From Sporomusa acidovorans (lineage in GTDB: Bacteria; Bacillota; Negativicutes; Sporomusales; Sporomusaceae): a DNA stretch of 64,000 nucleotides. The position numbers and the translations under genes are program-made. The notes under the pieces are model-generated. The model did not search any database. It was given only the letters and a program-made list of their open reading frames with translations, and was not told where the DNA came from. Position 1 is the first letter of the stretch; the number at the start of each line of letters is the position of its first letter. Location: positions 27,767 to 91,766 of the forward strand of contig NZ_FNAM01000023.1 of NCBI RefSeq assembly GCF_900101845.1, given 5' to 3'. Below, one piece after another: positions 24,869 through 34,471 of this stretch.

Positions 24869-25927
24869 ATGTTTACCAGTCAACGAGGAGCCGCTGCACT
24901 AATGGCTATTCTGGTCATGACCTTATTGCTGGTTATTGGTAGCGGTTTGGCAAGATTAAGCTTGACAGATGTGGGAACCGCCGGGAATTATCGGGATGGC
25001 CTGGCGGCTCAGTATTTGGCAGAGGCTGGTGCCAAACGGGCGCTTAGTGAAATTAGAAGATCTGAGACAGGAGAATGGCCCGGCGAAACTAGAGAATTTG
25101 ATATGGGTAATTATGAGGTTAAAGCCAATTATGAGGTTAAGCCGGTTGTAAATCAAGGCATGTACCGGATCATCACCGCAATCGGTACCGTTAATCGCGC
25201 GACGAGGACTGTAGTTGTTACAGTGACGTCTGACTCCCCTTTTCACTATGCTGCTTTTTCCGGGAAGCATATGCGGTTATCAGGCGTAGCTGTCGATGGG
25301 GACATTGGGAGTAATGGCGACATTACACTTACTGGGGGGAAGATTACGGGCAGGGCTGATGCGACAGGTGAGATTTATGCCTATGATGTTGATGCGGCTA
25401 GGCTAAACCCGGGTGTTTCCCCCAAGGATTTGCCTCCTTTTACCTCGCAGATAAGACAAAATTATAAAGCAATAGGTAAAATGGCAAATATCCGCGAAGA
25501 TGATTCGCAAAGGTATGTTACCTGGGGGGATTTTAGCAATCTTAATAAAAATGTATTTTATGTTGAAGCACAATATCCGCTATTATTGGCGACCGGGCAT
25601 ATAACGGGGCCGGGGGTTATTTATTGCACCGAAGAAATACGGATAGCAGGTGCGACAATTTCTAATAATGTAGCCTTGATATCAGAAAAAAATATTAAAA
25701 TTTCTGAAGGGATTATGGATAAATCCTTGCTAATTGCAGGCGGCGATGTGGAAATTAACATAGCGGATTATCGTGGCGGCACTATTGCTTACGGTAATTT
25801 ATCTATAGCCGGGAATGGCTATGGAGATCCAAAATTAGAGGCGGCAGAGATCTTGAATAATGCCTATTTACCTTTTGCCTGGGCTTCTGGTAAAATTCAA
25901 ATAATGGCGTGGAATTCACATGAATAA
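24869..25927 (+). CDS. PilX-like pilus assembly protein
   Basis: ATG 24869 is preferred over GTG 24857 because AGGTGGTGG lies at proper distance. The N-terminus SQRGAAALMAILVMTLLLVIGSGLARLSLTD is a PilX_N-type helix. AAQYLAEAGAKRALSEI follows, as in PilX-like proteins. The remaining 250 residues are rich in Gly and beta strands (repeated DIGSNGDITLTG-type stretches), suggesting a beta-helical surface domain. It completes the minor pilin set. Confidence 0.8.
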   Translation: MFTSQRGAAALMAILVMTLLLVIGSGLARLSLTDVGTAGNYRDGLAAQYLAEAGAKRALSEIRRSETGEWPGETREFDMGNYEVKANYEVKPVVNQGMYRIITAIGTVNRATRTVVVTVTSDSPFHYAAFSGKHMRLSGVAVDGDIGSNGDITLTGGKITGRADATGEIYAYDVDAARLNPGVSPKDLPPFTSQIRQNYKAIGKMANIREDDSQRYVTWGDFSNLNKNVFYVEAQYPLLLATGHITGPGVIYCTEEIRIAGATISNNVALISEKNIKISEGIMDKSLLIAGGDVEINIADYRGGTIAYGNLSIAGNGYGDPKLEAAEILNNAYLPFAWASGKIQIMAWNSHE

Positions 25928-25942
25928 TTGGGAGGTATCATC

Positions 25943-26221
25943 GTGCAATTAAAAAACTACATGGAAGATTTAGTCTGGCAGCGTTTAGATGAAGTTATGG
26001 TAGCAAATCCACAAGCGTGTAATTGTGAAAATTGCCGGTATGACATTGCGGCGTTGGCACTTAATTTTTTGCCGCCGCGTTATGTTGTTACCGATACAGG
26101 GGAGACGTATACAAGAATTAAGGCCTTGGAAAGTCAATTTAATATTGATATTGTAACAGCTATTACTCATGCCTTGCAGATAGTGAGCAGCAAACCCCAT
26201 CACTATGCGGGCAAGAATTAG
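25943..26221 (+). CDS. comFB: ComFB-family protein
   Basis: The 92-aa product (GTG 25943 after GGGAGG) has the late competence ComFB family pattern: LVWQRLDEVM, CNCENCRYDIAALALNFLPPRYVV, then a helix with ITHALQIV. The cysteine pairs probably bind zinc. In other bacteria ComFB-like proteins affect pilus function or c-di-GMP signalling, so its place between minor pilins and pilM fits. Its last 17 bases overlap pilM. Confidence 0.85.
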   Translation: MQLKNYMEDLVWQRLDEVMVANPQACNCENCRYDIAALALNFLPPRYVVTDTGETYTRIKALESQFNIDIVTAITHALQIVSSKPHHYAGKN

Positions 26222-27305
26222 CCAAATTAAAGCAGTTGTTAGCAGAGTTTTTCGGCGGCAGCCGGCTACTACTGTGGGGCTGGATATTGGTTCAGGATCA
26301 ATTAAGGTTGCCGAAGTGGGGTGGAATCAGAACCAACCTGAACTTAGGGCGGCCGGCATCATAGAACTGCCGGTAAATACTTTTAAAGACGGTTATATAG
26401 TAAATGAACCCTTGCTGCTGGAAGCGCTGCGACAAATATTGACAATAAGTGGTGTAACAAGTAAAAATGTAGTACTGTCATTACGGGGACAGGCCTTGGT
26501 TATTCGGGAATTATTATTTCCGGATATGAGTGTTGAAGAATTGCAGCAGGCGATAAAATGGGATCTTGATAAGTATGTGACAACGGCAAATGCAAGTGAT
26601 TATTATTTTGACTTTGCCACCATCGAGGCAAGTAAGGATACTCACGAGATTAGAGTATTATTGGTTGCCGCACCTTTAGCAATGATAACCGGTTTGGTGA
26701 GTTTAGCCAGAAAGCTTGGGTTAAAGCCTTTGGCTGTAGATATTGAGCCGCTGGCTTTGCAGCGAACTATGGAGCAGGCAAGCAACGTTATTATTATCGA
26801 TATAGGTGCGGAATTTTGTCAGGTAAACTTATTTCAACAAGGATCTCCACTCGTTTCACGTCTTATTCCCCTTGGTGGCAATCGTTATACGGAAACGATT
26901 ATGCGAGAATTGAAACTTAACTTTGCAGAAGCTGAACGGCTCAAGCAACAAAAAGAATTATTAGTCGCTGACAATCAAGCGGATGAGAGGTTAGCTTATC
27001 TTCAGCAATCATTACAGCTGTTAATCGAAGAACTGGCGCGTGAGGTTCGTCGTACGGTTGATTATTACCAAATGCAAAATCGTAATGCTATTATTGAAAA
27101 AATAATTTTAACCGGTGGCGGGACTAAGCTGAGTAATTTGGCATTTACATTAACGCAACAATTGCCTGACATTCCAGTAATTATCCACACGCCGTTACTG
27201 TCATTGCCAATATCGCCTTCCCTTGATGATAAATGGCTTAAACGGATAGAACTGCAAATAGCGGTAGCTGTTGGGCTGGCATTGCGACGAGGTGGCGATG
27301 GTTAA
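26205..27305 (+). CDS. pilM: Type IV pilus actin-like protein
   Basis: The 366-aa protein is a cytoplasmic actin-fold ATPase: TVGLDIGSGSIKVAEV (phosphate 1), VIIIDIGAEFCQVNLF (phosphate 2) and EKIILTGGGTKLSNL (adenosine) motifs are present. PilM binds the N-terminus of PilN and links the inner-membrane alignment complex to the motor. It overlaps comFB at its start and abuts pilN by one base. Confidence 0.93.
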   Translation: MRARISQIKAVVSRVFRRQPATTVGLDIGSGSIKVAEVGWNQNQPELRAAGIIELPVNTFKDGYIVNEPLLLEALRQILTISGVTSKNVVLSLRGQALVIRELLFPDMSVEELQQAIKWDLDKYVTTANASDYYFDFATIEASKDTHEIRVLLVAAPLAMITGLVSLARKLGLKPLAVDIEPLALQRTMEQASNVIIIDIGAEFCQVNLFQQGSPLVSRLIPLGGNRYTETIMRELKLNFAEAERLKQQKELLVADNQADERLAYLQQSLQLLIEELAREVRRTVDYYQMQNRNAIIEKIILTGGGTKLSNLAFTLTQQLPDIPVIIHTPLLSLPISPSLDDKWLKRIELQIAVAVGLALRRGGDG

Positions 27306-27847
27306 TGGCTGTTCAGATTAATTTATTGCCGCCGGAAGAGCGGCAATCGCTGGGAGCGTTAACTGGATTAATCGTCTTGATTATCCTAGTTGCAGTCGCG
27401 GCAGCGACTGTTTTCAGCTATAATTTATATACCATTTACCGGTTGGAAAGGGAACTGACAGTGATACAACAGCAATTTTCCTTGCTACGGCCTACTCAGG
27501 AAAAAATGCTCTGGGCCAATGGTCAGAATCAGTTAGTGGCCAATAAGAATGCATTTTTGGTGAACCTTACGGCTGAACGCAAATCCTGGTACGCCATCCT
27601 TACTCGCTTGGGAGTCGTTACTCCGCCGCAAATTTGGTTAATTGAGGTAGAAAGCAGCGATAAAGGTGCATTAAAAATAAAGGGCAATGCATTGACGTAT
27701 CCGGATTTGGCAGGCTTTATACAACTGCTTGAACAAGAGGAACAAGTAACTGCGCCGCAATTAATTCAGGCTGAACAGGAGCCGGCATTAGGGGTTATTA
27801 GATTTGAACTGAGTGTAAAAACTAAGGGGAGCAGCCATGAAACTTAA
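27305..27847 (+). CDS. pilN: Type IV pilus alignment protein
   Basis: The 180-aa bitopic protein begins MAVQINLLPPEER, the conserved PilM-binding INLLP motif, followed by one hydrophobic helix (about residues 18-40), a coiled-coil region and a ferredoxin-like periplasmic domain. Its stop overlaps pilO by 11 bp. Confidence 0.93.
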   Translation: MAVQINLLPPEERQSLGALTGLIVLIILVAVAAATVFSYNLYTIYRLERELTVIQQQFSLLRPTQEKMLWANGQNQLVANKNAFLVNLTAERKSWYAILTRLGVVTPPQIWLIEVESSDKGALKIKGNALTYPDLAGFIQLLEQEEQVTAPQLIQAEQEPALGVIRFELSVKTKGSSHET

Positions 27848-28412
27848 TAGGACCTCATTATCCATATGGCACAAACTCCTCCTCGTTCTTGCCGGTTTAT
27901 TTATTTTCATTTTTTTATTTTACACCTATGTACTTGAGCCGCAAAGAATACGAATAAGTGAACTATTCGCCGCGGAACAGGATATAAGGCAAAAAAACGC
28001 CGTTATCCAGGAATTCGCCAGAAAAAACCCAGACACAGAAAAGTATTTGGACGAGGTGAGAAAAAGGGTATCATTAGTAAATGTTATGATTCCTGATCAG
28101 ACAGATCTCAGTAGTTTTCTTATTCAGCTCGAACAGGCGGCAACTGCCTGCGGATTGCAGCTAAATGAAGTAAAACATGGCCAAATTATAATAAAAACAG
28201 GTTATCAGGAAATCCCAGTCGAAATAATGCTTAGGGGATCATTTGCCCAGACACTGGCTTTTTTGCAAAAGCTTGAAACGATGGCGAGATTTAATACTGT
28301 CAGCCATATTAGCATTCAATCCCGTCAAGGTGTATTGGAGAGTAAGTTAAATTTGGTGATCTACAGTCATGGCGTGCCTGCCAGAGTTCAGGCCCAGCCT
28401 GCAAAAAGGTAA
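27837..28412 (+). CDS. pilO: Type IV pilus alignment protein
   Basis: The 191-aa bitopic protein has a short cytoplasmic tail, one helix (LLLVLAGLFIFIFLFYTYVL), a coiled coil and a periplasmic domain (VEIMLRGSFAQTLAFLQKLE) typical of PilO. It pairs with PilN to bridge the inner membrane and the secretin. Confidence 0.92.
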   Translation: MKLNRTSLSIWHKLLLVLAGLFIFIFLFYTYVLEPQRIRISELFAAEQDIRQKNAVIQEFARKNPDTEKYLDEVRKRVSLVNVMIPDQTDLSSFLIQLEQAATACGLQLNEVKHGQIIIKTGYQEIPVEIMLRGSFAQTLAFLQKLETMARFNTVSHISIQSRQGVLESKLNLVIYSHGVPARVQAQPAKR

Positions 28413-28429
28413 TGTAAAGAGGTGGATTT

Positions 28430-29599
28430 ATGTTAAGGTTTATGACTGCCGGGGAGTCGCATGGTCCGGCACTTACAGCAATTCTTGAAGGTTTACCGGC
28501 AGGTATCACAGTTGATCTTAAGCAAATTAACACAGATCTGGCCCGGCGTCAGCAGGGATTTGGCCGCGGAGGCCGGATGTTAATTGAAAAAGACAAAGCT
28601 GAAATCATGTCAGGCGTTCGGTTTGGGCAGACGCTAGGCAGTCCCGTAACATTACAGATCAGTAATAGGGATTGGGCGAATTGGCAGGAACGTATGTCCC
28701 AGTTTGGCAAGCCTGCCGGCAGTATGATAACAGCGCCTCGCCCGGGACATGCCGATTTACCGGGAATATTAAAGTACGGCCGGAATGATGTCCGGGACAT
28801 ATTGGAACGTGCTAGTGCACGGGAAACAGCCGCAAGAGTGGCTGTCGGGGCAGTGTGTAAAGAGCTGTTGGCTGCTGTTGATATTAAGATCGGTTCTTAT
28901 GTAGTCAATATTGGCGGCGTCAATGCTCAGGCAGTACCGGAAAGTTATGAAGATCTGCTGAAGCGGCGGCAACAGTCTGAACTGGGGTGCATTGACCCCG
29001 AGGCTGAAACTAAGATGAAAGCTGTGATTATAGAGGCCAAAGAGCAGGGCGATTCCCTTGGCGGCATATTTGAGGTCGTGGCTTATGGAGCAATGCCCGG
29101 GCTGGGGAGCCATGTTCAATGGGATCGGCGATTGGATACAAAATTAGCCGGGGCCTTGATGTCTATTCAGGCGATTAAGGGAGTTGAGTTAGGAGCCGGA
29201 TTTGCCTGTGCGAATCTTCCCGGCAGCCAGATTCATGATGAAATTTATTATGACAGCAATCGCGGGTATTGCCACCATACCAATAATGCCGGCGGCATTG
29301 AAGGCGGTATAACCAACGGGGAGCCTATTATCGTTCGGGCAGCCATGAAACCCATTCCTACACTTATGAAACCCCTATTATCTATTGATATTTCGTCAAA
29401 AGAACCACTTAAGGCAAATACGGAACGCAGTGACGTATGTGCCGTGACGGCGGCGGCAGTTGTCGGCGAAGCCATGGCCGCGTTCGTGCTGGCAGACGCC
29501 TTGGTGGAAAAGTTTGGCGGAGATAGTATTGCTGAAATAATGAAGCGGGTTACAGAGTATCGGCAGTATGTCAGAAAAGGTTCGAGTGATTGTGGCTAA
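28430..29599 (+). CDS. aroC: Chorismate synthase
   Basis: This enzyme makes chorismate from EPSP with reduced flavin. The 389-aa protein shows the AroC signatures GESHGPALTAILEGLPAG, RRQQGFGRGGRM, RPGHADLPG and SARETAARVAVGA. It lies inside the pilus operon, between pilO and the pilP-like gene, and its 3' end overlaps the latter by 32 bp, so it is translated with the pilus genes. Confidence 0.96.
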   Translation: MLRFMTAGESHGPALTAILEGLPAGITVDLKQINTDLARRQQGFGRGGRMLIEKDKAEIMSGVRFGQTLGSPVTLQISNRDWANWQERMSQFGKPAGSMITAPRPGHADLPGILKYGRNDVRDILERASARETAARVAVGAVCKELLAAVDIKIGSYVVNIGGVNAQAVPESYEDLLKRRQQSELGCIDPEAETKMKAVIIEAKEQGDSLGGIFEVVAYGAMPGLGSHVQWDRRLDTKLAGALMSIQAIKGVELGAGFACANLPGSQIHDEIYYDSNRGYCHHTNNAGGIEGGITNGEPIIVRAAMKPIPTLMKPLLSIDISSKEPLKANTERSDVCAVTAAAVVGEAMAAFVLADALVEKFGGDSIAEIMKRVTEYRQYVRKGSSDCG

Positions 29600-30146
29600 C
29601 TTTTTTGCCGGTTTCGTGGAGCAATGTAAAAAACTGACGACCGAAAAACAGAGATATGGGCTTGTTTGCACAGCTGGTTTGTTACTTATTGCCGTTGTGA
29701 TAATGATTACGGGCTCACCCACTTCCCAGCAGGCGGCTTATGTGCAGTCGGAGCGGGAGGCGCATTCAGCAGATCAACAGCGTTATCAGGAATTTATACC
29801 GGCACCATCCAGCGGGATTCGGGATCCCTTTTCTGCGCCGGATAGCTTTACAGTAAAGCAAAAACAGGAAAAAGAATCTGCGAATCTACCTGCAATTGCT
29901 TCTTCGGAAAAATTGCCGGCTACGCCCCCGCTGCAGGAAAAAGCGCCTACGAATGACGAACTGCCGGTACTTATAGGTACTATCCGGGATAGTAAAACAC
30001 AATTGGCGATTCTTTTATATAAAGGGACCAGTCGATCATACCGTGTCGGCCAAAAAGTAGGTGTATACCAATTGGAGGAAATTTCCGATAAATCGGCGGT
30101 TATCCGGGGGGGGCAGGGAGAACGGGTCTTACAAGTAAGAAGGTGA
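29568..30146 (+). CDS. pilP: PilP/GspC-like pilus alignment protein
   Basis: This 192-aa protein has one hydrophobic helix (LVCTAGLLLIAVVIMI), a Pro/Ser/Glu-rich linker and a C-terminal beta domain (LPVLIGTIRDSKTQLAILL, YRVGQKVGVYQLEEI) like the HR domain of PilP/GspC. It would connect PilNO to the secretin. The start is uncertain: ATG 29568 lies inside aroC; GTG 29586 follows AAAAGG and would shorten it by six residues. There is no lipobox, unlike many PilP proteins. Confidence 0.75.
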   Translation: MSEKVRVIVANFFAGFVEQCKKLTTEKQRYGLVCTAGLLLIAVVIMITGSPTSQQAAYVQSEREAHSADQQRYQEFIPAPSSGIRDPFSAPDSFTVKQKQEKESANLPAIASSEKLPATPPLQEKAPTNDELPVLIGTIRDSKTQLAILLYKGTSRSYRVGQKVGVYQLEEISDKSAVIRGGQGERVLQVRR

Positions 30147-30153
30147 TAGTCGC

Positions 30154-31533
30154 ATGCAGGTACCAATTGTACGTTTTGTTTTAGCTTTACTACTAGCTGT
30201 TAGTGTATGTCTAACTGCTTTAGCTAATCAGTCGTTAGTGACCATGAATGTGGTAAATGGGGAAGTGCGCGACGTATTAACGGCATTGGCCGAGATTGGC
30301 CATGTTAACCTTGTTGTTGATGATTCGGTGACTGGCGGCATTACCATTCAGTTTAATAACGTTTTGTGGGAGACGGCATTGGAACTTGTGGCTCAAACCA
30401 AAGGGCTGGCGTATCATCATGTTAATAATGTCCTGATAGTGGGGAATCCTGAGCAAATCGGCCGGAGTTTCGGCAATGTGCATTTATTTAAATTAAAGTA
30501 TATCAATCCCGATGCTCTACACGATACGGCCTTGTCAATTTTATTCGGCGAAACAAAAGGCGAAAAAAAGTTGGAATCAACTCAGGCCAATGATCAGCGC
30601 GATTTGGCTACTCCCAAAACGAACGGCAATTTTGCAAGAAAAGATCAGCAGAAGGCGAGTCAAAAGTCCACAGTGTTAGATCGTTTGACAATTGATTATG
30701 CAACGAATTCCCTGATTTTATACGGTACTATGCGGGAAGCTGAAAAAATTCAGAATTTGTTGGATAAAATTGATATACCTTACCAGCAAATTATCCTAGA
30801 GGCTGAAGTAGTGGCAATAAACAGGGAAGACGTAAAAAACATAGGGATTGAATGGAGTTGGGCCAATACGCCGCAGTATGCGGAAGTAACTCCGCCTAAG
30901 GTTACGGCGCTGCAAAATGACGCCGGTGAGATAGTCGGGCAAAATGTGGAACCCGGAAAGGTAACCCGTGAATCGCGCAGTGGCGTTATTCAGTATGGAC
31001 GCACCCCGGAAGGCTATCCCTACGAATTTTATTATCAGGCGCAGATTAATGCGCTCGTCAGCAAAGGCGATGCCAAAATACTGGCCAAGCCCAAAATTAC
31101 GACGATTGACGGTAAGGAAGCGCAGATATTAATTGGTGACCGGATACCGGTCATTGAAGATGTAGTTACGAACGGCAAGACCACGACAACGACCAAATAC
31201 GTTTTAGCCGGCATTAAGCTTAATTATACGCCGCGTATTAACACAGAAGGGCAGATTACCGCAACAGTTCATACTGAGGTAAGCAGCCCGACTTTGGTCA
31301 CCGAAATGAAAGCTTACCGAATAACCACGCGGGAGGCGGAGACTACCGTGCGGCTGAAAGATGGTGAAACCATGGTTATTGGTGGCTTGATAGGCTCTCA
31401 GGACAGTCATTCGCATAAGGCAGTTCCTTTTTTAAGTAAACTGCCAATTATCGGAGCTTTATTTAAAAATTCAAATAACACAAAAACAGATACAGAAGTC
31501 ATTATTTTTCTTACCCCTCGTATTGTAAAATAG
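30154..31533 (+). CDS. pilQ: Type IV pilus outer-membrane secretin
   Basis: The 459-aa product has a signal peptide (about residues 1-24), an STN/N0 domain (VNGEVRDVLTALAEIGHVNLVVDDSV), an N1-type secretin_N domain (FKLKYINPDALHDTALSIL) and the secretin core (ALVSKGDAKILAKPKITTIDGKEAQILIGDRIP, TVRLKDGETMVIGGLI, VPFLSKLPIIGALF). It forms the pore in an outer membrane through which the pilus passes, strong evidence that this Firmicute is diderm. It is shorter than proteobacterial PilQ because AMIN domains are absent. Confidence 0.94.
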   Translation: MQVPIVRFVLALLLAVSVCLTALANQSLVTMNVVNGEVRDVLTALAEIGHVNLVVDDSVTGGITIQFNNVLWETALELVAQTKGLAYHHVNNVLIVGNPEQIGRSFGNVHLFKLKYINPDALHDTALSILFGETKGEKKLESTQANDQRDLATPKTNGNFARKDQQKASQKSTVLDRLTIDYATNSLILYGTMREAEKIQNLLDKIDIPYQQIILEAEVVAINREDVKNIGIEWSWANTPQYAEVTPPKVTALQNDAGEIVGQNVEPGKVTRESRSGVIQYGRTPEGYPYEFYYQAQINALVSKGDAKILAKPKITTIDGKEAQILIGDRIPVIEDVVTNGKTTTTTKYVLAGIKLNYTPRINTEGQITATVHTEVSSPTLVTEMKAYRITTREAETTVRLKDGETMVIGGLIGSQDSHSHKAVPFLSKLPIIGALFKNSNNTKTDTEVIIFLTPRIVK

Positions 31534-31560
31534 TTACGATATAAGGCTTCGGAGGCATAA

Positions 31561-32088
31561 ATGAAAAATATAGTATTAATTGGTTTTATGGGTACAGGTA
31601 AGACCAGTACCGGACGGCTGTTGGCGGGACGGCTTAACCGGCCTTTCATTGATATAGATAAAAAAATAGAGCAAGAAACAGGATTATCGATTAGTGACAT
31701 CTTTCAGCTTTACGGAGAAGACCATTTTCGCCAGTTGGAACGTGAGGTTATTTCCCGGGTAGCGCGCTATACCAATACAGTGATTGCCACTGGCGGCGGA
31801 GTGGTGCTAAAGCAGGAAAATATGATTAGACTGAAAAATACCGGAATTATTGTTTCACTTACGGCATCTTTGGAAACCATTCTAGAAAGAACGTCGCGGC
31901 GTGGGGTTCGTCCTTTGCTGGACTGTGAAGACCGAGCAGAACGGGTTGCTAAGCTTTTTCACGACAGGGCAAATCTCTACATGAAGGCGGATTATACACT
32001 GGACACCACCTGTATGCCTCCGCACCAAGTGACGGAGAAGATTATTGCTTTATTGCGAGAAGGAGGACATTTGCGTGGCAGAAGTTAA
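31561..32088 (+). CDS. aroK: Shikimate kinase
   Basis: This 175-aa P-loop kinase phosphorylates shikimate. Motifs: Walker A GFMGTGKTSTG, the substrate-binding DIDKKIEQETG and FRQLEREV, ATGGGVVL, and the lid arginines in RTSRRGVRPLL. It follows pilQ by 27 bp, the same order as in many proteobacterial pilMNOPQ-aroKB operons, and overlaps aroB by 14 bp. Confidence 0.96.
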   Translation: MKNIVLIGFMGTGKTSTGRLLAGRLNRPFIDIDKKIEQETGLSISDIFQLYGEDHFRQLEREVISRVARYTNTVIATGGGVVLKQENMIRLKNTGIIVSLTASLETILERTSRRGVRPLLDCEDRAERVAKLFHDRANLYMKADYTLDTTCMPPHQVTEKIIALLREGGHLRGRS

Positions 32089-33157
32089 AGTAAATTTAAG
32101 AGAACATAGTTATACCATTCATATAAATCCCTGTGGGATTCATCAGGTTGGCGAGCTGATGAATACATTGCCGCTAGGGAAACGGGTTCTTATTGTGACC
32201 GATGAAAACGTTGCTCCTTTATATGCCGACCAATTAGCTGACAGCCTTAAAGCTGCCGGTTTCAACTCCGCGGTTATTATTGTAGAACCTGGTGAAAGTT
32301 CAAAATCGTTGGCTACTGCGGATAAGGTATTTACGGAGGCTATTGCCCGGGGGCTTGACCGAAAATCGCCTATTATCGCTTTAGGCGGCGGGGTTGTTGG
32401 CGATCTGGCCGGTTTTGTGGCGGCAAGTTATTTACGTGGCGTGCCGCTTATTCAGGTACCGACATCATTATTGGCCCAGGTCGATTCCAGTGTCGGCGGA
32501 AAAACGGCTGTTAACCACAAGCTGGGAAAAAATTTGATTGGTGCTTTTTATCAGCCAAGCCTGGTCGTTATTGATCCCCAGGTACTTACCAGTTTGGATG
32601 ACAGGCAGTTAAAGGCCGGTCTGGCGGAAGTCGTAAAATACGGCGTTATTGTCGACTATGATTTGTTCAATTATCTGCAAAATAATTCTGCAGCCCTGCT
32701 GGCCCGCGACCCGGCTGTACTTACGGCGGTTATCAGCCGGTGTTGCCAGCTTAAGGCCGGTGTCGTTGCCCAAGATGAGCGGGAAACCTCATTGCGCATG
32801 ATCCTAAACTTTGGTCATACCATCGGTCACGCCGTTGAGGCAGAAGGGGGCTACTCTAAATACAATCATGGGGAAGCTGTGGCGATCGGTATGCATGGGG
32901 CGGCCCTTATCAGCCAAAAACTGGGATTTTGCGGACAAGCTGATGTTGAGGCCTTGCAAGCTTTGCTCAAACGGCTGGGTTTGCCGCTGGCAGCCCCCAA
33001 TTACCAGCCGGAAAAAATGTTGCATTATTTGCGGCGTGATAAAAAAGTGGTAAGTGGCCGAATAAATTGGGTACTGATGAAGGCGATCGGCCGAGTAGAG
33101 ATAACCACCGAGGTTCCCGCGACCGCAATTGAGGCTGTGTTGCAACAAATTACCTAA
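32075..33157 (+). CDS. aroB: 3-dehydroquinate synthase
   Basis: The 360-aa enzyme cyclises DAHP to 3-dehydroquinate using NAD and a metal. Motifs include PGESSKSL, LGGGVVGDLAGFVAASYLRG, QVPTSLLAQVDSSVGGKTAVNH, and metal ligands in NFGHTIGHAVE and YNHGEAVAIGM. GTG 32075 is chosen because AGGAGG lies upstream within aroK. A strong terminator ends the locus. Confidence 0.96.
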   Translation: MAEVKVNLREHSYTIHINPCGIHQVGELMNTLPLGKRVLIVTDENVAPLYADQLADSLKAAGFNSAVIIVEPGESSKSLATADKVFTEAIARGLDRKSPIIALGGGVVGDLAGFVAASYLRGVPLIQVPTSLLAQVDSSVGGKTAVNHKLGKNLIGAFYQPSLVVIDPQVLTSLDDRQLKAGLAEVVKYGVIVDYDLFNYLQNNSAALLARDPAVLTAVISRCCQLKAGVVAQDERETSLRMILNFGHTIGHAVEAEGGYSKYNHGEAVAIGMHGAALISQKLGFCGQADVEALQALLKRLGLPLAAPNYQPEKMLHYLRRDKKVVSGRINWVLMKAIGRVEITTEVPATAIEAVLQQIT

Positions 33158-33174
33158 TTTTACCAAAAAAAGCA

Positions 33175-33229
33175 AAAAGAGATTGCTTCGCACAGACAGG
33201 GCAAGTTTTGCGAAGCAATCTCTTTTTTC
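33175..33229 (+). terminator. Terminator of the pil-aro locus
   Basis: AAAGAGATTGCTTCGC pairs with GCGAAGCAATCTCTTT across a short loop, followed by TTTTC; A's before the stem allow use in both directions. Confidence 0.92.
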
Positions 33230-33337
33230 GGTTATTATCATGTTGTTTGTAAATTGTTAATTTTGTGTTAATAACGGCAGGATAAGGTAGTAACTTGTCG
33301 AAAAGAAGGGATATCTGAAACTTGGAGGAATGAGCAG

Positions 33338-34471
33338 TTGGTAAGCGGTAAGAAAAAGGCAATGATTATTGTTACAGTTATTGCACTAGCCTTGGCGGGG
33401 ATTGTTGGTTACCGGATTTATAGCAATATGAAAGCAAATACGGAACGGGCCGGGCGTGTTGCCCAGGGGCAAGTCGTGGCGGTTGAAGTGGCGGCTATAG
33501 CCAGACGGGATGTTACACCTGTGTTGACTTTTTCCTCCAATCTGGAACCGGTATGGAGTGCGGAAATTGCCAGCAAAGTTGACGGACGTATTGATCGTCT
33601 GCTGGTTGATGAGGGAGACGGTGTTGCTGACGGAATGACAGTAGCCATACTGGACATGGGCGAGCTTTCCGCCCAGGTCGTGCAGGCCGAGGGCAATTTA
33701 TTGCAAGCCAGAGCCACTTTGGAGCAGGCTGAAATGGATTTAAGTCGGATGGAGCAGCTTGCCAAACAGGGAGCCATTGCCAACCAAACACTGGACTCGG
33801 CCAGAACGAAACGGGAGTTGGCCGCTGGCCAGGTCAGGGCGGCTGAAGGTGCACTAGCCTTGTATGACAGCAAGTTAGCAGGTGCTAACGTGATAGCACC
33901 ACGGGCGGGTGTGGTAGTTAAACGTTATCTGCAGTCAGGTTATTATGCTAAAGCGGGTACTCCCATTATTGCAGTGGCTGATATTAGCACTCTGCTGGCA
34001 AAGGCCACCGTTGGTGAAGCTGAGATTGCGCAACTGGCAGTGGGGACGAAAGTAAAAGTCAAAATGGATGCACTTGCCGGTCAGGAATTTGCGGGAACCA
34101 TTACCCGGCTGTCGCCGGTGGCTGTCATGCCTTCACGGACGTTTACTGCCGAGATATCGATTCCTAATCCACAAAGTATTCTTAAGGGAGGAATGTTTGC
34201 TAAAGTAGAAGTTCCCGGTCAAGTGCATGCTCAGGCACTTGTGGTGCCGGAAACAGCATTGGTCATGCGGGAAGACATCAAGACAGTTTATGTTCTTACG
34301 GCTGACAATAAAGTACAGCAGCGTGTACTTAAATTAGGCTATGTTGGTGATGGCTGGGCCGAGGTGCTTGATGGTGTTAACGATGGAGAGCAAATTGTAA
34401 TTTCTGGCCAAAATAAACTACGAGACGGATCAACGGTTCGCTTGGCAGCGCCCGGGGAGGCTGGCAAATAA
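33338..34471 (+). CDS. RND efflux periplasmic adaptor (membrane fusion protein)
   Basis: The 377-aa product begins at TTG 33338 behind GGAGG. It has an N-terminal anchor helix (about residues 5-25), a lipoyl/barrel-sandwich region split by a coiled-coil hairpin (SAQVVQAEGNLLQARATLEQAE...), and beta-barrel and membrane-proximal domains (YVLTADNKVQQRVLKLGYVGDGWAEVL). It would link an RND pump to an outer-membrane channel. The adjacent pump gene is broken and no channel gene is in the window, so this adaptor may be orphaned. Confidence 0.92.
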   Translation: MVSGKKKAMIIVTVIALALAGIVGYRIYSNMKANTERAGRVAQGQVVAVEVAAIARRDVTPVLTFSSNLEPVWSAEIASKVDGRIDRLLVDEGDGVADGMTVAILDMGELSAQVVQAEGNLLQARATLEQAEMDLSRMEQLAKQGAIANQTLDSARTKRELAAGQVRAAEGALALYDSKLAGANVIAPRAGVVVKRYLQSGYYAKAGTPIIAVADISTLLAKATVGEAEIAQLAVGTKVKVKMDALAGQEFAGTITRLSPVAVMPSRTFTAEISIPNPQSILKGGMFAKVEVPGQVHAQALVVPETALVMREDIKTVYVLTADNKVQQRVLKLGYVGDGWAEVLDGVNDGEQIVISGQNKLRDGSTVRLAAPGEAGK

